A stretch of DNA of 64,000 bases from Verrucomicrobium sp. BvORR034 (GTDB taxonomy: Bacteria > Verrucomicrobiota > Verrucomicrobiia > Verrucomicrobiales > Verrucomicrobiaceae), in NCBI RefSeq assembly GCF_000739635.1, contig NZ_BATQ01000041.1, forward strand, positions 62,001-126,000, given 5' to 3'. Positions 26,201 through 34,560 of this stretch are shown here, one piece after another. Within the stretch, counting starts at the first letter, position 1, and each line of letters begins with the position of its first letter. The translations under genes were made by a program, and so were the position numbers. The notes beneath the pieces are model-generated. The model was not told the origin of the DNA. It searched no databases and saw only the letters and a program-made list of their open reading frames with translations.

Positions 26201-28166
26201 GTTCCGAGTTGAGCACCTCCACCCCTTGGCGGAGGGATTTCTCCAGCGCACCAGCCTCCTTGAGTGCCTGCTGCTTCTGGGCGAGTTGGGCCTCCAGGGC
26301 GGCGTGCTCCTCCTTGGTGACTTTCATGGCCGATTCCAAGCTGTTCAGCTCGGGGGAAGACGATGAAGCAGGGGGAGGGGAAACCTCAGGGAGGTCGCTT
26401 TTCTGGGATGGGGGAGCGAGGCTTTCGGGCTGGCTCTGGGATTCTTGGGAGGGCAGCGGGGAGACCACCTTTACCACCATGGTGTCTGAGGAAATCATAC
26501 CATAGCGGGGCAGGCGTGCGCCCGCAGGGGCTGGAGGCGGTGCCGACGGACTCGTAGAGGCGGGCGGGGAAGATGGGACGGGAGCCGGAGCGGGGACAGG
26601 GGGCGCTGCCGGTGAGGAATTCTGCCCGGAGGCGGTGGCAGGTGCAGGTGGGACAATGGGCACAGGCGGTGAGAGGGGCTCCTCTACAGAGGCTGGCGGT
26701 GCCGGAGGGGCTGCGACGGCTGCTTCTGCCTCAATTTTGATAGGGGCAGGGGGTGCTGGAACCGGGGCGCTGGCGGGCTGAAGGGCCACGGGCTCGGTCC
26801 TGGTGGAAGGGGCGGCCTTTAGCACGGGTGGGGCCGGAGCCAGGGGGGTAACCGGAGCCGTAGCGGCGGTCACCACAGGCGCGGCCACCAGTACCGGTGC
26901 AGTCGCGGGGCTCACTTTGGCAACTGGCGCAGGAATGGTCACCTCCGCTTCAGGAGCGGGCTCTGGTGTGGGCTCGGGAACTGGCACGACAACCTGTGCA
27001 GGAGCAGGAGCAGGGCCAGCCGCTGGTGGAACGGGCCTACCTGGTACGGGGACTTGTGGGCCTTGGCCTTGAGAAGGGACCGGGGGGCGACCCGGTATGA
27101 TGGGGCCTCCGGGGCGAGGGGCCTGCGGTCCTTGGACTGGGCCCGGCGGCCTGGCTCCGCCCACAGTGGGGCCGGTGGGCCCGGTAGGACGGATGGGGGC
27201 ACCGGGGGGGCTCACCACTGGACGGGCTGCGGGGCCCACGGGAGCTGCAGGACCGGGGCGCTGGGCACCGGGTGGAGGGATGACGGGCTTGCCAGCTGGA
27301 GGCGGCGTGGGGCGTCCTGGCACCTGTGCCATCGGTTTTCCGGGCATCGGCGCGACCGGTTTCCCCGGGACGGGCATCCCAGGCTTTGCGGCAACGGGCG
27401 CTCCGCCGGGGGCAGGTGCGGCAGGCATGGCCGGGCGGCCAGGACCTGCGGCAGGCCCGGGTGGCAAGGGGCGGGGGCCGGCGTTCTGCCCCGGGATTGG
27501 TGCCCGGGGCATATTGGGAGCCGGGGGCAGATTGGGCCTCGGGGCTACTCCTCCGGCAGCTGCCAGATTCGGTGCAGGCGGTGTGGCGGCAGCAACAGCG
27601 GGAGGCGGAGTGAGGGTTGAGGGAGGGGGCGCAAGCGTAGGCGCGGGAACGGCGGCCGGAGCAGGCGTTGAGACGGCCGCAGGCTTGGCTTCAGTTTCCG
27701 TTGGGGCACTCTTTTCGGTCGCCCCATTCAGGACGGGCTGCCCGCCTGTGGGTGCGGACGCAGGGATAGGGATGAGTTGGGTGGAGCGATGGCCGCCTTC
27801 CAGGGTTTCGGCATCACGGCGCTTCTCCTCTGCTGAAGAGGTGCCTCCGCGGGCCTCTCGCTCACCACCTGGCAGCTTGGTGTCGCGGAACCGGGCTTCG
27901 AGATGGCCAAAGTTGACCTTGTCGCCAGGTTTGAGCTTGGCCCGCTCCACCCGTTCATCGTTGACGAACGTGCCATTGGACGAATTGAGGTCCACCACTT
28001 CGTAGAAACCGTCAGGCTGTCTGAGCAGTTCCGCATGGAAGCTGGAGATCCCCTCGTTTTCGATCAGGATTTCGTTTCGAGCGTTGCGCCCGAGGCTGAG
28101 CCGATCTTCGACCAGGTCGAAAATGAACTCGTTTCCGTTGTTGAGATTGAACGCCAGATAGGGCAT
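23265..28166 (-). CDS. Giant FHA-domain, proline-rich, coiled-coil protein
   Basis: 1633 aa. Residues 1-95 form an FHA phosphothreonine-binding domain (SLGRNARNEI; GISSFHAELL; VDLNSSNGTFVNDERV). Residues about 120-600 are extremely Pro/Ala/Gly-rich. About 605-1500 is one long coiled coil rich in Glu, Lys, Gln and Leu, and the last ~110 residues look like a small folded domain (VAENLGGTGK-like VVENLGGTGKTRVAESYRPG). No signal peptide or membrane helix is seen, so it is probably a cytoplasmic scaffold. It is the first gene of an operon with an Hsp70 and a small protein. FHA implies a link to Ser/Thr kinase signalling; the partner kinase is not here. Confidence 0.85.
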   Translation of the reverse strand: MPYLAFNLNNGNEFIFDLVEDRLSLGRNARNEILIENEGISSFHAELLRQPDGFYEVVDLNSSNGTFVNDERVERAKLKPGDKVNFGHLEARFRDTKLPGGEREARGGTSSAEEKRRDAETLEGGHRSTQLIPIPASAPTGGQPVLNGATEKSAPTETEAKPAAVSTPAPAAVPAPTLAPPPSTLTPPPAVAAATPPAPNLAAAGGVAPRPNLPPAPNMPRAPIPGQNAGPRPLPPGPAAGPGRPAMPAAPAPGGAPVAAKPGMPVPGKPVAPMPGKPMAQVPGRPTPPPAGKPVIPPPGAQRPGPAAPVGPAARPVVSPPGAPIRPTGPTGPTVGGARPPGPVQGPQAPRPGGPIIPGRPPVPSQGQGPQVPVPGRPVPPAAGPAPAPAQVVVPVPEPTPEPAPEAEVTIPAPVAKVSPATAPVLVAAPVVTAATAPVTPLAPAPPVLKAAPSTRTEPVALQPASAPVPAPPAPIKIEAEAAVAAPPAPPASVEEPLSPPVPIVPPAPATASGQNSSPAAPPVPAPAPVPSSPPASTSPSAPPPAPAGARLPRYGMISSDTMVVKVVSPLPSQESQSQPESLAPPSQKSDLPEVSPPPASSSSPELNSLESAMKVTKEEHAALEAQLAQKQQALKEAGALEKSLRQGVEVLNSELQSTRKRLDEENARAKETSEKLTAQKTDLEKSIGNLEAEEKRIEEKLATLRSKEESADQRLAELAATESKLEAATKALEEITEKRSKEESQLLELNGQRDAKETVLKALLERGTAQHTLVQTLTRQQASLEENIELLQITQEDSRKKNEELDASAKEQQQRFTDRQAEHEKLSHELEQKRISADTVLKDLLAKSAQLEIHLSEHKEAETRLAETRKLLEEAEQKKHEAEKATTTLHEDLATKHLEHATLSEQTLVRNKELEDVTGRHGTLAEALARMTEEEITQTKRLESLHLETESATLVLGTRKNEVAELDSRLADLQRQAAALEAQLAEQADTEQKLATVRETLDSLNQNTSEQQSLLAQLLSDKESAESATSQLKADLEADRLQFESTRSGLETATRELQRSRTERAQLDAKTVDVRSEIQMLTTSLAVKKSEIGSAERTLESLYGRVAAANERLAELEKIEERLHQALASLKAAEKQRDAEEKKLVDLEMQRETLRREVITLTEQEKLGRSRMEDHTRRLEKGEAQLQDVQQKADTLATQINTQEAELVQLERKLQATIDEEKAIRAGMPELNAEMTAAQSTLQTLLGQRSEAESLSLNLAKEAANTQKKLGEMEQQNRALEDEKGRRERELADLQRAIENQEQSIQKVLDAGATAGQKLNELQTSIQEHEKLLVDASEKHDLYLKQLREEESGLTTSIEALRKQHSGHESDVLEAQSRLLETENRVQSLTQSSDRILSLQEATSQAEARRRDAEARLSQFSELELSLQVRLNSLQETVKKENQRLDQLRNEREEVETEVQKNLDKASRDAEEIKKKLSDEIRAEESQLVSRMKERNRELLEKHEELKNKLSSNTEEQTVIFFAGDVIKRLDLLDNLIQRYEREPASAGVAQQLRTLRASFEDVLAQHGVTEFKVRPDTEVDIALRQRINVVENLGGTGKTRVAESYRPGYLYAPGDGREIVLRKVEVKTSSE

Positions 28167-28287
28167 GGGACACTGGGCTATGCGAAGAAGCCCATTTTTG
28201 GGCTGCGAGCTTGCTTAATGAAAGAAATCCAGCGGTGAGTCACTGGGTGACTCATTGAAAATGATCGTCACTCCGACTGCCAGAAAA

Positions 28288-29100
28288 ATGAAATTTGGCT
28301 TTAATAATATCTCCGTACCGGGGCGGGTATCGAGCCTGCTCGTCTTCCTCTTCACCACTGTTCTTGTCGTTTCGGCTCAGGCGCAGAACCTTTCGCAGCC
28401 GCAACTGGAGCGCATCGGGCGCAGGATCTGGCAGAACGAATGCGCCGGGACCGTGGAGGGCCTCACCAGCTGGAACAAGGGGGAGTACTTCGCCTCACTG
28501 GGGATCGGACACTTCATCTGGTATCCCGCCGGAGTGCAGGGCCCGTTTGAGGAGAGCTTCCCGCCGCTGGTTCGCTGGCTCCAGCAAACCGGGGCTCCGG
28601 TCCCTCCCTGGCTGCTGAAGACTCCTGATTGCCCGTGGACCTCCCGCGAGGCGTTTGAGCAAGACCGCAACTCACCGCGGCAGAAGGAACTGCGAAATCT
28701 CCTGGCCAGAACGGTGGCCCAGCAGACCCAGTTCATCATCCACCGGCTCGCGGCGGCCACGCCGAAGTTCAAAGCGGCGGCTGGCAAGGCAGCCCCTCAT
28801 GTGGAGCGGAACCTGGCGCTGCTCCAGCAGTCGGCGGCCGGCAATTTTGCGCTCATCGACTACGTCAATTTCAAAGGAGAGGGGCTCAACCCCAAGGAAC
28901 GGTACAATGGGCAGGGCTGGGGGCTGCTCCAGGTGTTGATCGAGATGCGGCCGACGGATGCCGATGGGGCACCCGCGGCGTTTTCAGAAGCGTCCAAACG
29001 GGTGCTTACCCGGCGGGTGCAGAATGCTCCAGCAGAGCGCAAAGAGCAGCGTTGGCTGGAGGGCTGGAAGAATCGTTGCGAGGGCTACAAGTCCGCCTGA
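28288..29100 (+). CDS. Exported protein, possibly lysozyme-like
   Basis: About 270 aa from the ATG at 28288 (ATG at 28261 is also possible). A signal peptide ends near VVSAQAQN. The mature part begins LSQPQLERIGRRIWQNECAG and contains a conserved-looking stretch GEYFASLGIGHFIWYPAGVQ, with a Glu (IWQNEC) about 20 residues earlier. This spacing recalls lysozyme-type catalytic Glu motifs, but I cannot place it in a family. It diverges from the FHA gene. No partner gene downstream on the same strand except ndk. Confidence 0.6.
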   Translation: MKFGFNNISVPGRVSSLLVFLFTTVLVVSAQAQNLSQPQLERIGRRIWQNECAGTVEGLTSWNKGEYFASLGIGHFIWYPAGVQGPFEESFPPLVRWLQQTGAPVPPWLLKTPDCPWTSREAFEQDRNSPRQKELRNLLARTVAQQTQFIIHRLAAATPKFKAAAGKAAPHVERNLALLQQSAAGNFALIDYVNFKGEGLNPKERYNGQGWGLLQVLIEMRPTDADGAPAAFSEASKRVLTRRVQNAPAERKEQRWLEGWKNRCEGYKSA

Positions 29101-29174
29101 GGCGAAATCGCCCCAGAATCCCCCACGGCATCTTGCTTGACTCCCCGGATGCCTTGACCTAAACACTCCGCCCC

Positions 29175-29615
29175 ATGGCCGAACAAACGACCCTCATCCT
29201 TCTCAAGCCCGACTGCGTCTCCAAAAATCTCTGTGGCGAAGTGCTCAAGCGCTTTGAAGGAGCCGGTTTCCAGATCCGTGGCCTGAAAATGCTTCAGCTT
29301 GATGACGCAGTCCTCGCTGATCACTACTCCCATATCGCTTCCAAGCCTTTCTTCCCGGATGTGGCTGACTTCATGAAGAAGACCCCGGTGGTCGCTCTGG
29401 CCCTCGCGGGTGAGAACGTCATCGAGCAGGTGCGTGCCCTCCTCGGGCCGACGGACTCCCGCAAGGCCGACAAAGGCACGATCCGTGGCGACTTCGGTGG
29501 CGACATGATGGTGAACGTGGCGCACGCCTCCGACTCCCCGGAAGCTGCCGCGGCAGAGCTCCAGCGCTTCTTCAAGGACGGCGAGATCTTCTCTTACACG
29601 AAGCTCACTGCCTGA
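29175..29615 (+). CDS. ndk: Nucleoside diphosphate kinase
   Basis: 146 aa; exchanges the gamma phosphate between NTPs and NDPs through a phosphohistidine. Signatures: TLILLKPDCVSKNL at the start, DSRKADKGTIRGDFG, and the active-site His in MMVNVAHASDSPEAA (usual form NxxHGSDSxExA, here A in place of G). Length is normal for the family. A bidirectional terminator lies 56 bp after the stop. Confidence 0.95.
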   Translation: MAEQTTLILLKPDCVSKNLCGEVLKRFEGAGFQIRGLKMLQLDDAVLADHYSHIASKPFFPDVADFMKKTPVVALALAGENVIEQVRALLGPTDSRKADKGTIRGDFGGDMMVNVAHASDSPEAAAAELQRFFKDGEIFSYTKLTA

Positions 29616-29670
29616 TTTCAGGCCGTCAGAGGCATGCATGCCCCTGGCCATCAATGATTTGAACGAAATA

Positions 29671-29698
29671 CGGGCGGATGGCGTGAGCCATCCGCCCG
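29671..29698. terminator. Bidirectional terminator between ndk and TM2 gene
   Basis: Perfect 12-bp stem CGGGCGGATGGC / GCCATCCGCCCG with a GTGA loop, between convergent genes; T-rich on the right side, A-rich on the left, so it can serve both. Confidence 0.85.
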
Positions 29699-29730
29699 TT
29701 GCGTTTCTTAGCTATCTAAAATGGGGTGAA

Positions 29731-30144
29731 TCAGGCGGCTCCGGAAAGGAGCAGGCGGTTCCGCTCATCCACCTGCTGGTTCAGGGTGCAATAGTCCCAG
29801 GCATAGCCGAAGCCGACGAGTCCGCCCGTCAGCGCCCAGAGGATGCCGGTGACCCACTTGCCCATGTAGAAGCGGTGAATGCCAAAAATGCCCAGAAAGG
29901 TCTGGAGCACCCAGGCCACCGAGTAGTCGATGGGGCCGGACGTGAACTTCAGATCGGCCTCCCGGTCCATCTTGGGGATCAGGAACAGGTCAACGATCCA
30001 GCCAATGAGGAAGAGGCCGAAGGTCAGCATCCAGATGATGCCGCTGACCCGCCGCCCATAATAGAAGCGGTGGGCGCCAAAGAAGCCAAAGATCCATAGC
30101 AGATAACCAACGGTTTTGCTGTGTGTACTGGAGGTGGTGTTCAT
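29731..30144 (-). CDS. Protein with two TM2 domains
   Basis: 137 aa. Two repeats of the TM2 module: GYLLWIFGFFGAHRFYYGRR..GIIWMLTFGLFLIGWIVDLF and VAWVLQTFLGIFGIHRFYMG..GILWALTGGLVGFGYAWDY. Each has the family hallmark G-x-H-R-F-Y between two hydrophobic helices. It is an inner-membrane protein of unknown biochemical role. Convergent with ndk and divergent from infC. Confidence 0.9.
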   Translation of the reverse strand: MNTTSSTHSKTVGYLLWIFGFFGAHRFYYGRRVSGIIWMLTFGLFLIGWIVDLFLIPKMDREADLKFTSGPIDYSVAWVLQTFLGIFGIHRFYMGKWVTGILWALTGGLVGFGYAWDYCTLNQQVDERNRLLLSGAA

Positions 30145-30502
30145 TGAGGGGTTTGCAGAGTTGTCTGCGGCATCAATTTAGTGCACCAACGCGATGAACC
30201 CAACCGAAACTGGTCAGGATCGAACACGACAGAAAATTCACCTTGCCTTCTTGAGGAATGAGCGTATCCCTACCTGTCTGGCACATAAGGGCGTATTTGA
30301 CTCGGCCCGCCAGGGATTTTTCTTCAGCATGTCGTCCAACATTTCGTTTCGCCGCAGCCTCATCCGTTTTGTACAGGGTGTGAAAGAGTTGTCGGCTCGC
30401 GTATGTTAAGTGTGTTCCGTATGGTACCCACTGCGTTCATGCCCGTATGCTTTGGCATCCATGTTGGATGTCTTTTTGCCCTAAACTCACCGGAGGTGCG
30501 TC
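30145..30502. promoter_or_regulatory. infC upstream region
   Basis: 358 bp without a credible gene. It must hold the promoters for the TM2 gene (leftward) and infC (rightward). A small hairpin CATCC/GGATG followed by TCTTTTT (30456-30477) lies 26 bp before the infC start, where it could act as an attenuator. No recognisable riboswitch or r-protein leader was seen. Confidence 0.4.
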
Positions 30503-31306
30503 ATCAACCCTAGCTTCAATAACAGACCACGACCAGGCTTCAACCGTGGAGGCCGGTTCCAGGACCAAACCCGCGTCAACGACCGTATTCGGTCTCCCAA
30601 AGTCCGTGTCATTGACGGTGCTACCAACCAGCAGCTCGGCGTGTTGCCGACTGGCCAGGCGGTTCGCATGGCCAAGGAACGCGGGATGGACCTCGTGGAG
30701 ATCTCCGCTTCTGCCGATCCACCGGTCTGCAAGATCGTGGACTACGGCAAGTACAAGTACGAGCAGGAGAAAAAGAAGAAGGAGTCTGCCAAGGCCCAAA
30801 AGGGTGGAAAGCTGAAGGAACTCAAGTTCCGCGTCGGCATTGATCCGCACGACTACCTCATCAAGATCGCCCACGGCGAGGAATTCCTGTCCGAGGGCAA
30901 CAAGGTCCGCGTCCAGCTCCAGTTCAAAGGTCGCCAGATGGCGCACCAGGAAATTGGATTCCAGCTCGCCAGACGCATCCGCGAAGATCTTCTGACGATG
31001 GGCCACGTGGACCAGGATCCGAAGATGGCTGGCCGTAACATCAACATGCAGATCTCCCCGTTGCCCGAAAAGCAGCGTCAGCGGAAGTTCGCCAACTTCA
31101 AGCATGGGAAGTTCCTTGACCCTGAGGAAGAGGACAACACCCATGAGGAGCATCATGAGGATGACCACGCCCATGATGAGGTGGAAGGCTCCAATGGCGA
31201 CGCTCCTACGGGCGAAGCCCCCGCTCCCGCGCCTGCGCCCAAGCAGAACGGCACCAAGGCGAAACCTCGTCTGGTGATCGATCCGTCCAACGTGGATTCG
31301 GCGTAG
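30503..31306 (+). CDS. infC: Translation initiation factor IF-3 with AUC start codon
   Basis: 267 aa if it starts at the ATC at 30503. The frame has a TAA at 30482 and no ATG, GTG or TTG before residue 47, yet the IF3 N-domain is already coded there (RVNDRIRSPKVRVIDGATNQ). A strong ribosome-binding site GGAGG (30492-30496) sits six bases before ATC. infC is known for AUU/AUC-type starts, by which IF3 represses its own translation. The C-domain is normal (KELKFRVGIDPHDYLIKI; INMQISPLPE). A tail of about 60 residues, acidic and His-rich (EEEDNTHEEHHEDDHAHDEV) then Pro/Ala-rich, extends beyond E. coli IF3. Confidence 0.93.
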   Translation: MNPSFNNRPRPGFNRGGRFQDQTRVNDRIRSPKVRVIDGATNQQLGVLPTGQAVRMAKERGMDLVEISASADPPVCKIVDYGKYKYEQEKKKKESAKAQKGGKLKELKFRVGIDPHDYLIKIAHGEEFLSEGNKVRVQLQFKGRQMAHQEIGFQLARRIREDLLTMGHVDQDPKMAGRNINMQISPLPEKQRQRKFANFKHGKFLDPEEEDNTHEEHHEDDHAHDEVEGSNGDAPTGEAPAPAPAPKQNGTKAKPRLVIDPSNVDSA

Positions 31307-31337
31307 TCTTGAACAGAACCCAGTGGAGCCAGCCAGC

Positions 31338-32042
31338 ATGAGCGGAAGCCCAGAGCATCGGCTGCTCCTTTTTGATATCGACGGCACCCTGCTCGACACT
31401 GGTGGGGCAGGTGCCGGAGCCCTGCTGGATGCCGCCGAGGAGGTCCTCGGCGTCCGGCGGGAGGATCTCCCGCCTCTGGATCTGGCGGGCGCGACCGATG
31501 GCGGCGTGATCCGCAAGCTCTTTGCGGATGCAGGTCAGCCCTTGCAGCCTGATCGCGCGGAGGCCTATTACGCCTCCTACCTCGGGCATCTGCAGCGCCG
31601 GGTGCGGCACGAGGAGTTTGCCGGGCGGTTGCTGGGTGGCGTGGTGGACCTGCTTGCCCAGGTGGGCCAGGAAGATCGCTTCTCCGTCGGATTGCTCACG
31701 GGCAACATTCGTCGGGGCGCAGTGATCAAGTTGGAGCGCTTCGGCATTCATGGTCACTTCCTGGATGGCGGCTTTGGGGATGATGGCGAAGACCGCAATC
31801 ATCTCGGTCCCGTGGCGGTGCGCCGTATGGCCCAGGCCGCGCAGCGGCATTTCACTCCGGAGCAGGTCATCGTGATTGGCGACACCCCTCGCGATGTGGC
31901 TTGTGCCCACGCTATGGGGGCACGTTGTCTGGCGGTTGCCACAGGCAAGTTTGACCACGCCTCGCTGCAGTCCCTCGGAGCCTGGCGGGTCGAGGAAAAT
32001 CTCCACGATGCCGCGAGGTTGATCGAGGCGTTTGCCGCCTGA
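31338..32042 (+). CDS. HAD-superfamily phosphatase
   Basis: 234 aa from the ATG at 31338 (a GTG at 31323 is in frame). HAD motifs: DIDGTLLDT (nucleophile and acid Asp), LLTGN (motif II Thr), a basic residue in the cap-proximal region and VIGDTPRDVACAHAMGA (motif IV). The helical cap resembles phosphoglycolate phosphatase-like enzymes. Substrate not determinable. It follows infC by 31 bp and may be co-transcribed; the terminator after it is shared. Confidence 0.85.
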   Translation: MSGSPEHRLLLFDIDGTLLDTGGAGAGALLDAAEEVLGVRREDLPPLDLAGATDGGVIRKLFADAGQPLQPDRAEAYYASYLGHLQRRVRHEEFAGRLLGGVVDLLAQVGQEDRFSVGLLTGNIRRGAVIKLERFGIHGHFLDGGFGDDGEDRNHLGPVAVRRMAQAAQRHFTPEQVIVIGDTPRDVACAHAMGARCLAVATGKFDHASLQSLGAWRVEENLHDAARLIEAFAA

Positions 32043-32070
32043 GGCGTCGGCATCAGGGCGCAAACACAAA

Positions 32071-32101
32071 AAATCCCGGACCCTTTGATGGCCCGGGATT
32101 T
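32071..32101. terminator. Terminator between HAD and DUF1080 genes
   Basis: Stem AAATCCCGG / CCGGGATTT with inner pairs CC/GG, between convergent genes, preceded by an A-run and so usable in both directions. Confidence 0.8.
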
Positions 32102-32134
32102 GAGGTCAGAGAAGATCAGCGCTGAATCTCCTGA

Positions 32135-32917
<783 letters not shown>

Positions 32918-33063
32918 GTGTCAGGGAGTGGTGGATCAATAGTGTCTTGAGTCTTCGGTGATCGGGCAACACGCGGAGATGATGCGGGACCAGAAAGATA
33001 ATCGTAAACTGTTGCATATTCCTCTTGCAACAAGCGGATTGTGAACGACTATGCACTTCCAAT

Positions 33064-33140
<77 letters not shown>

Positions 33141-33154
33141 ATTTCAAGTCCTTC

Positions 33155-33190
33155 AAAATCAGCGGTCTGCAAAGACCGCTGATTTTTTTT
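33155..33190 (+). terminator. Terminator after tRNA-fMet
   Basis: Stem AAAATCAGCGGTCT / AGACCGCTGATTTT (14 bp, perfect) with a GCAA tetraloop, continuing into a run of eight T. Confidence 0.92.
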
Positions 33191-33300
33191 GGCTACCGCC
33201 CCAAACGGGGCGTGTGCCTAGGAAATCACGCTGCGTGTGCCCTGAACCGGCACTTCATTTTCCGGAAGGAATTTGCCTGTGCCCTTTCCCGAGCACAGAC

Positions 33301-34560
33301 ATGGCATCCAAGTTCCTCCGCCGCCAGAAATGGTGGGTCAAATTTCGTCATCCTCGAACCGGGCATTTGTTCCGGGAGAGCCTGCAAACGCATGATGCGG
33401 TGCGGGCCGAACTGATGCGCGCCCGCATCGAAGTTCAGCTCCAGCTGCTGGAGCCGAAGTTCCTCAATGTGGAGCTGCCCCAATCCCTCGCGAGCCTACT
33501 CGACTGCCCGGCCGTCGCGGGTTCTGAGACCCCAATGCTGGAGGCTCCTCTCCCGCAGCCGACAAAGGCAGGCCCTGCGCAAGAATCTCCCACTGAGAAA
33601 CCTCGAACCACCGTGGATGAGGCTGTGGCCGCCTACCTGCGTTTTGTTCGTTCCGAGAATGCCTCGGCCCACGTCTCCAACAAGGTATCCATTTTCAGAC
33701 GCTTCTTGGGTGACAAGCGAATTGAGGCCATGGGCGGACCTGCACGGGTGAAAAACTGTGCCCGAAAAGCTTCCTCCACCGAGGGAGCCATCGTGAAGCC
33801 CTTTTTCACCGGGACGTATCTGGACGAGATCACACCTGCTCTGGTACAGGAGTTCATCGAAGGATTGGGTGTGGGGCGCGATACCATGCGCCACTATCGG
33901 CAGTGCTTCCATCACTGGTTTTCGTTCTGTCTGAAGTTTGATCTGTACCACCCGACGAACTGGCATCGGCCCAACCCGATGTCCGGGCTGTCCAGCTATG
34001 TGACGCGCAATCGCCAGATCGACTTCCTCACTCAGGACCAGATCCAGGCGCAACTCTCTGCGCTGCATGAGCACCCGACAATACGGATGGCCGTCGCGGT
34101 GATGATCTATGCCGGACTGCGACTCTCGGAAACGCTCTGGCTGACCAGAGACTCCATTGCCCCGGACTTCAGTTTCCTCTCAGTCCGCAACCGTGCTGAC
34201 AAGGATGCTGGCGTGGACAGTTCCCTGAAAACGGGTGAGCGTACCGTCACGATCCTGCCGACTTTGCGTCGTGAACTGGAACTCTATGTGAATCGTACTG
34301 AGGGCACTTGGCTGTTTCCCAAGTCCGGGGGAGGTCGCTGGCGTGCCGATACCTTCGGTGCCAAGCTTCGCACATTGAACGAGAAGCCTCAACTGCCCTG
34401 GACGTGCCTCGCATTTCGGCACACCTTTGCCACCCAGCGCGCTGCGGAAGGCTGGCCGCTCTTCCGCATCGCCAAGGAGATGGGCAACAGTGTGGCAGTT
34501 GTGGAGAAGTACTATGCGGGTTTCATTCGCCCGGTTCAGCTCCAAGACGGATCAAGGTGA
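33301..34560 (+). CDS. Tyrosine recombinase/integrase
   Basis: 419 aa from the ATG at 33301. An N-terminal arm/SAM-like region is followed by the catalytic domain: Arg in YAGLRLSETLWL (R274), Lys near SLKTGERTV (K310), Arg-His in AFRHTFATQ (R373, H374) and a Tyr in VVEKYYAGF (Y404 or Y405). The His that normally stands three residues before the second Arg (HxxR) is Leu (L370) here. It lies beside tRNA-fMet and reads into the element. Its 3' end overlaps the convergent 859-aa gene by 9 bp. Confidence 0.92.
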   Translation: MASKFLRRQKWWVKFRHPRTGHLFRESLQTHDAVRAELMRARIEVQLQLLEPKFLNVELPQSLASLLDCPAVAGSETPMLEAPLPQPTKAGPAQESPTEKPRTTVDEAVAAYLRFVRSENASAHVSNKVSIFRRFLGDKRIEAMGGPARVKNCARKASSTEGAIVKPFFTGTYLDEITPALVQEFIEGLGVGRDTMRHYRQCFHHWFSFCLKFDLYHPTNWHRPNPMSGLSSYVTRNRQIDFLTQDQIQAQLSALHEHPTIRMAVAVMIYAGLRLSETLWLTRDSIAPDFSFLSVRNRADKDAGVDSSLKTGERTVTILPTLRRELELYVNRTEGTWLFPKSGGGRWRADTFGAKLRTLNEKPQLPWTCLAFRHTFATQRAAEGWPLFRIAKEMGNSVAVVEKYYAGFIRPVQLQDGSR

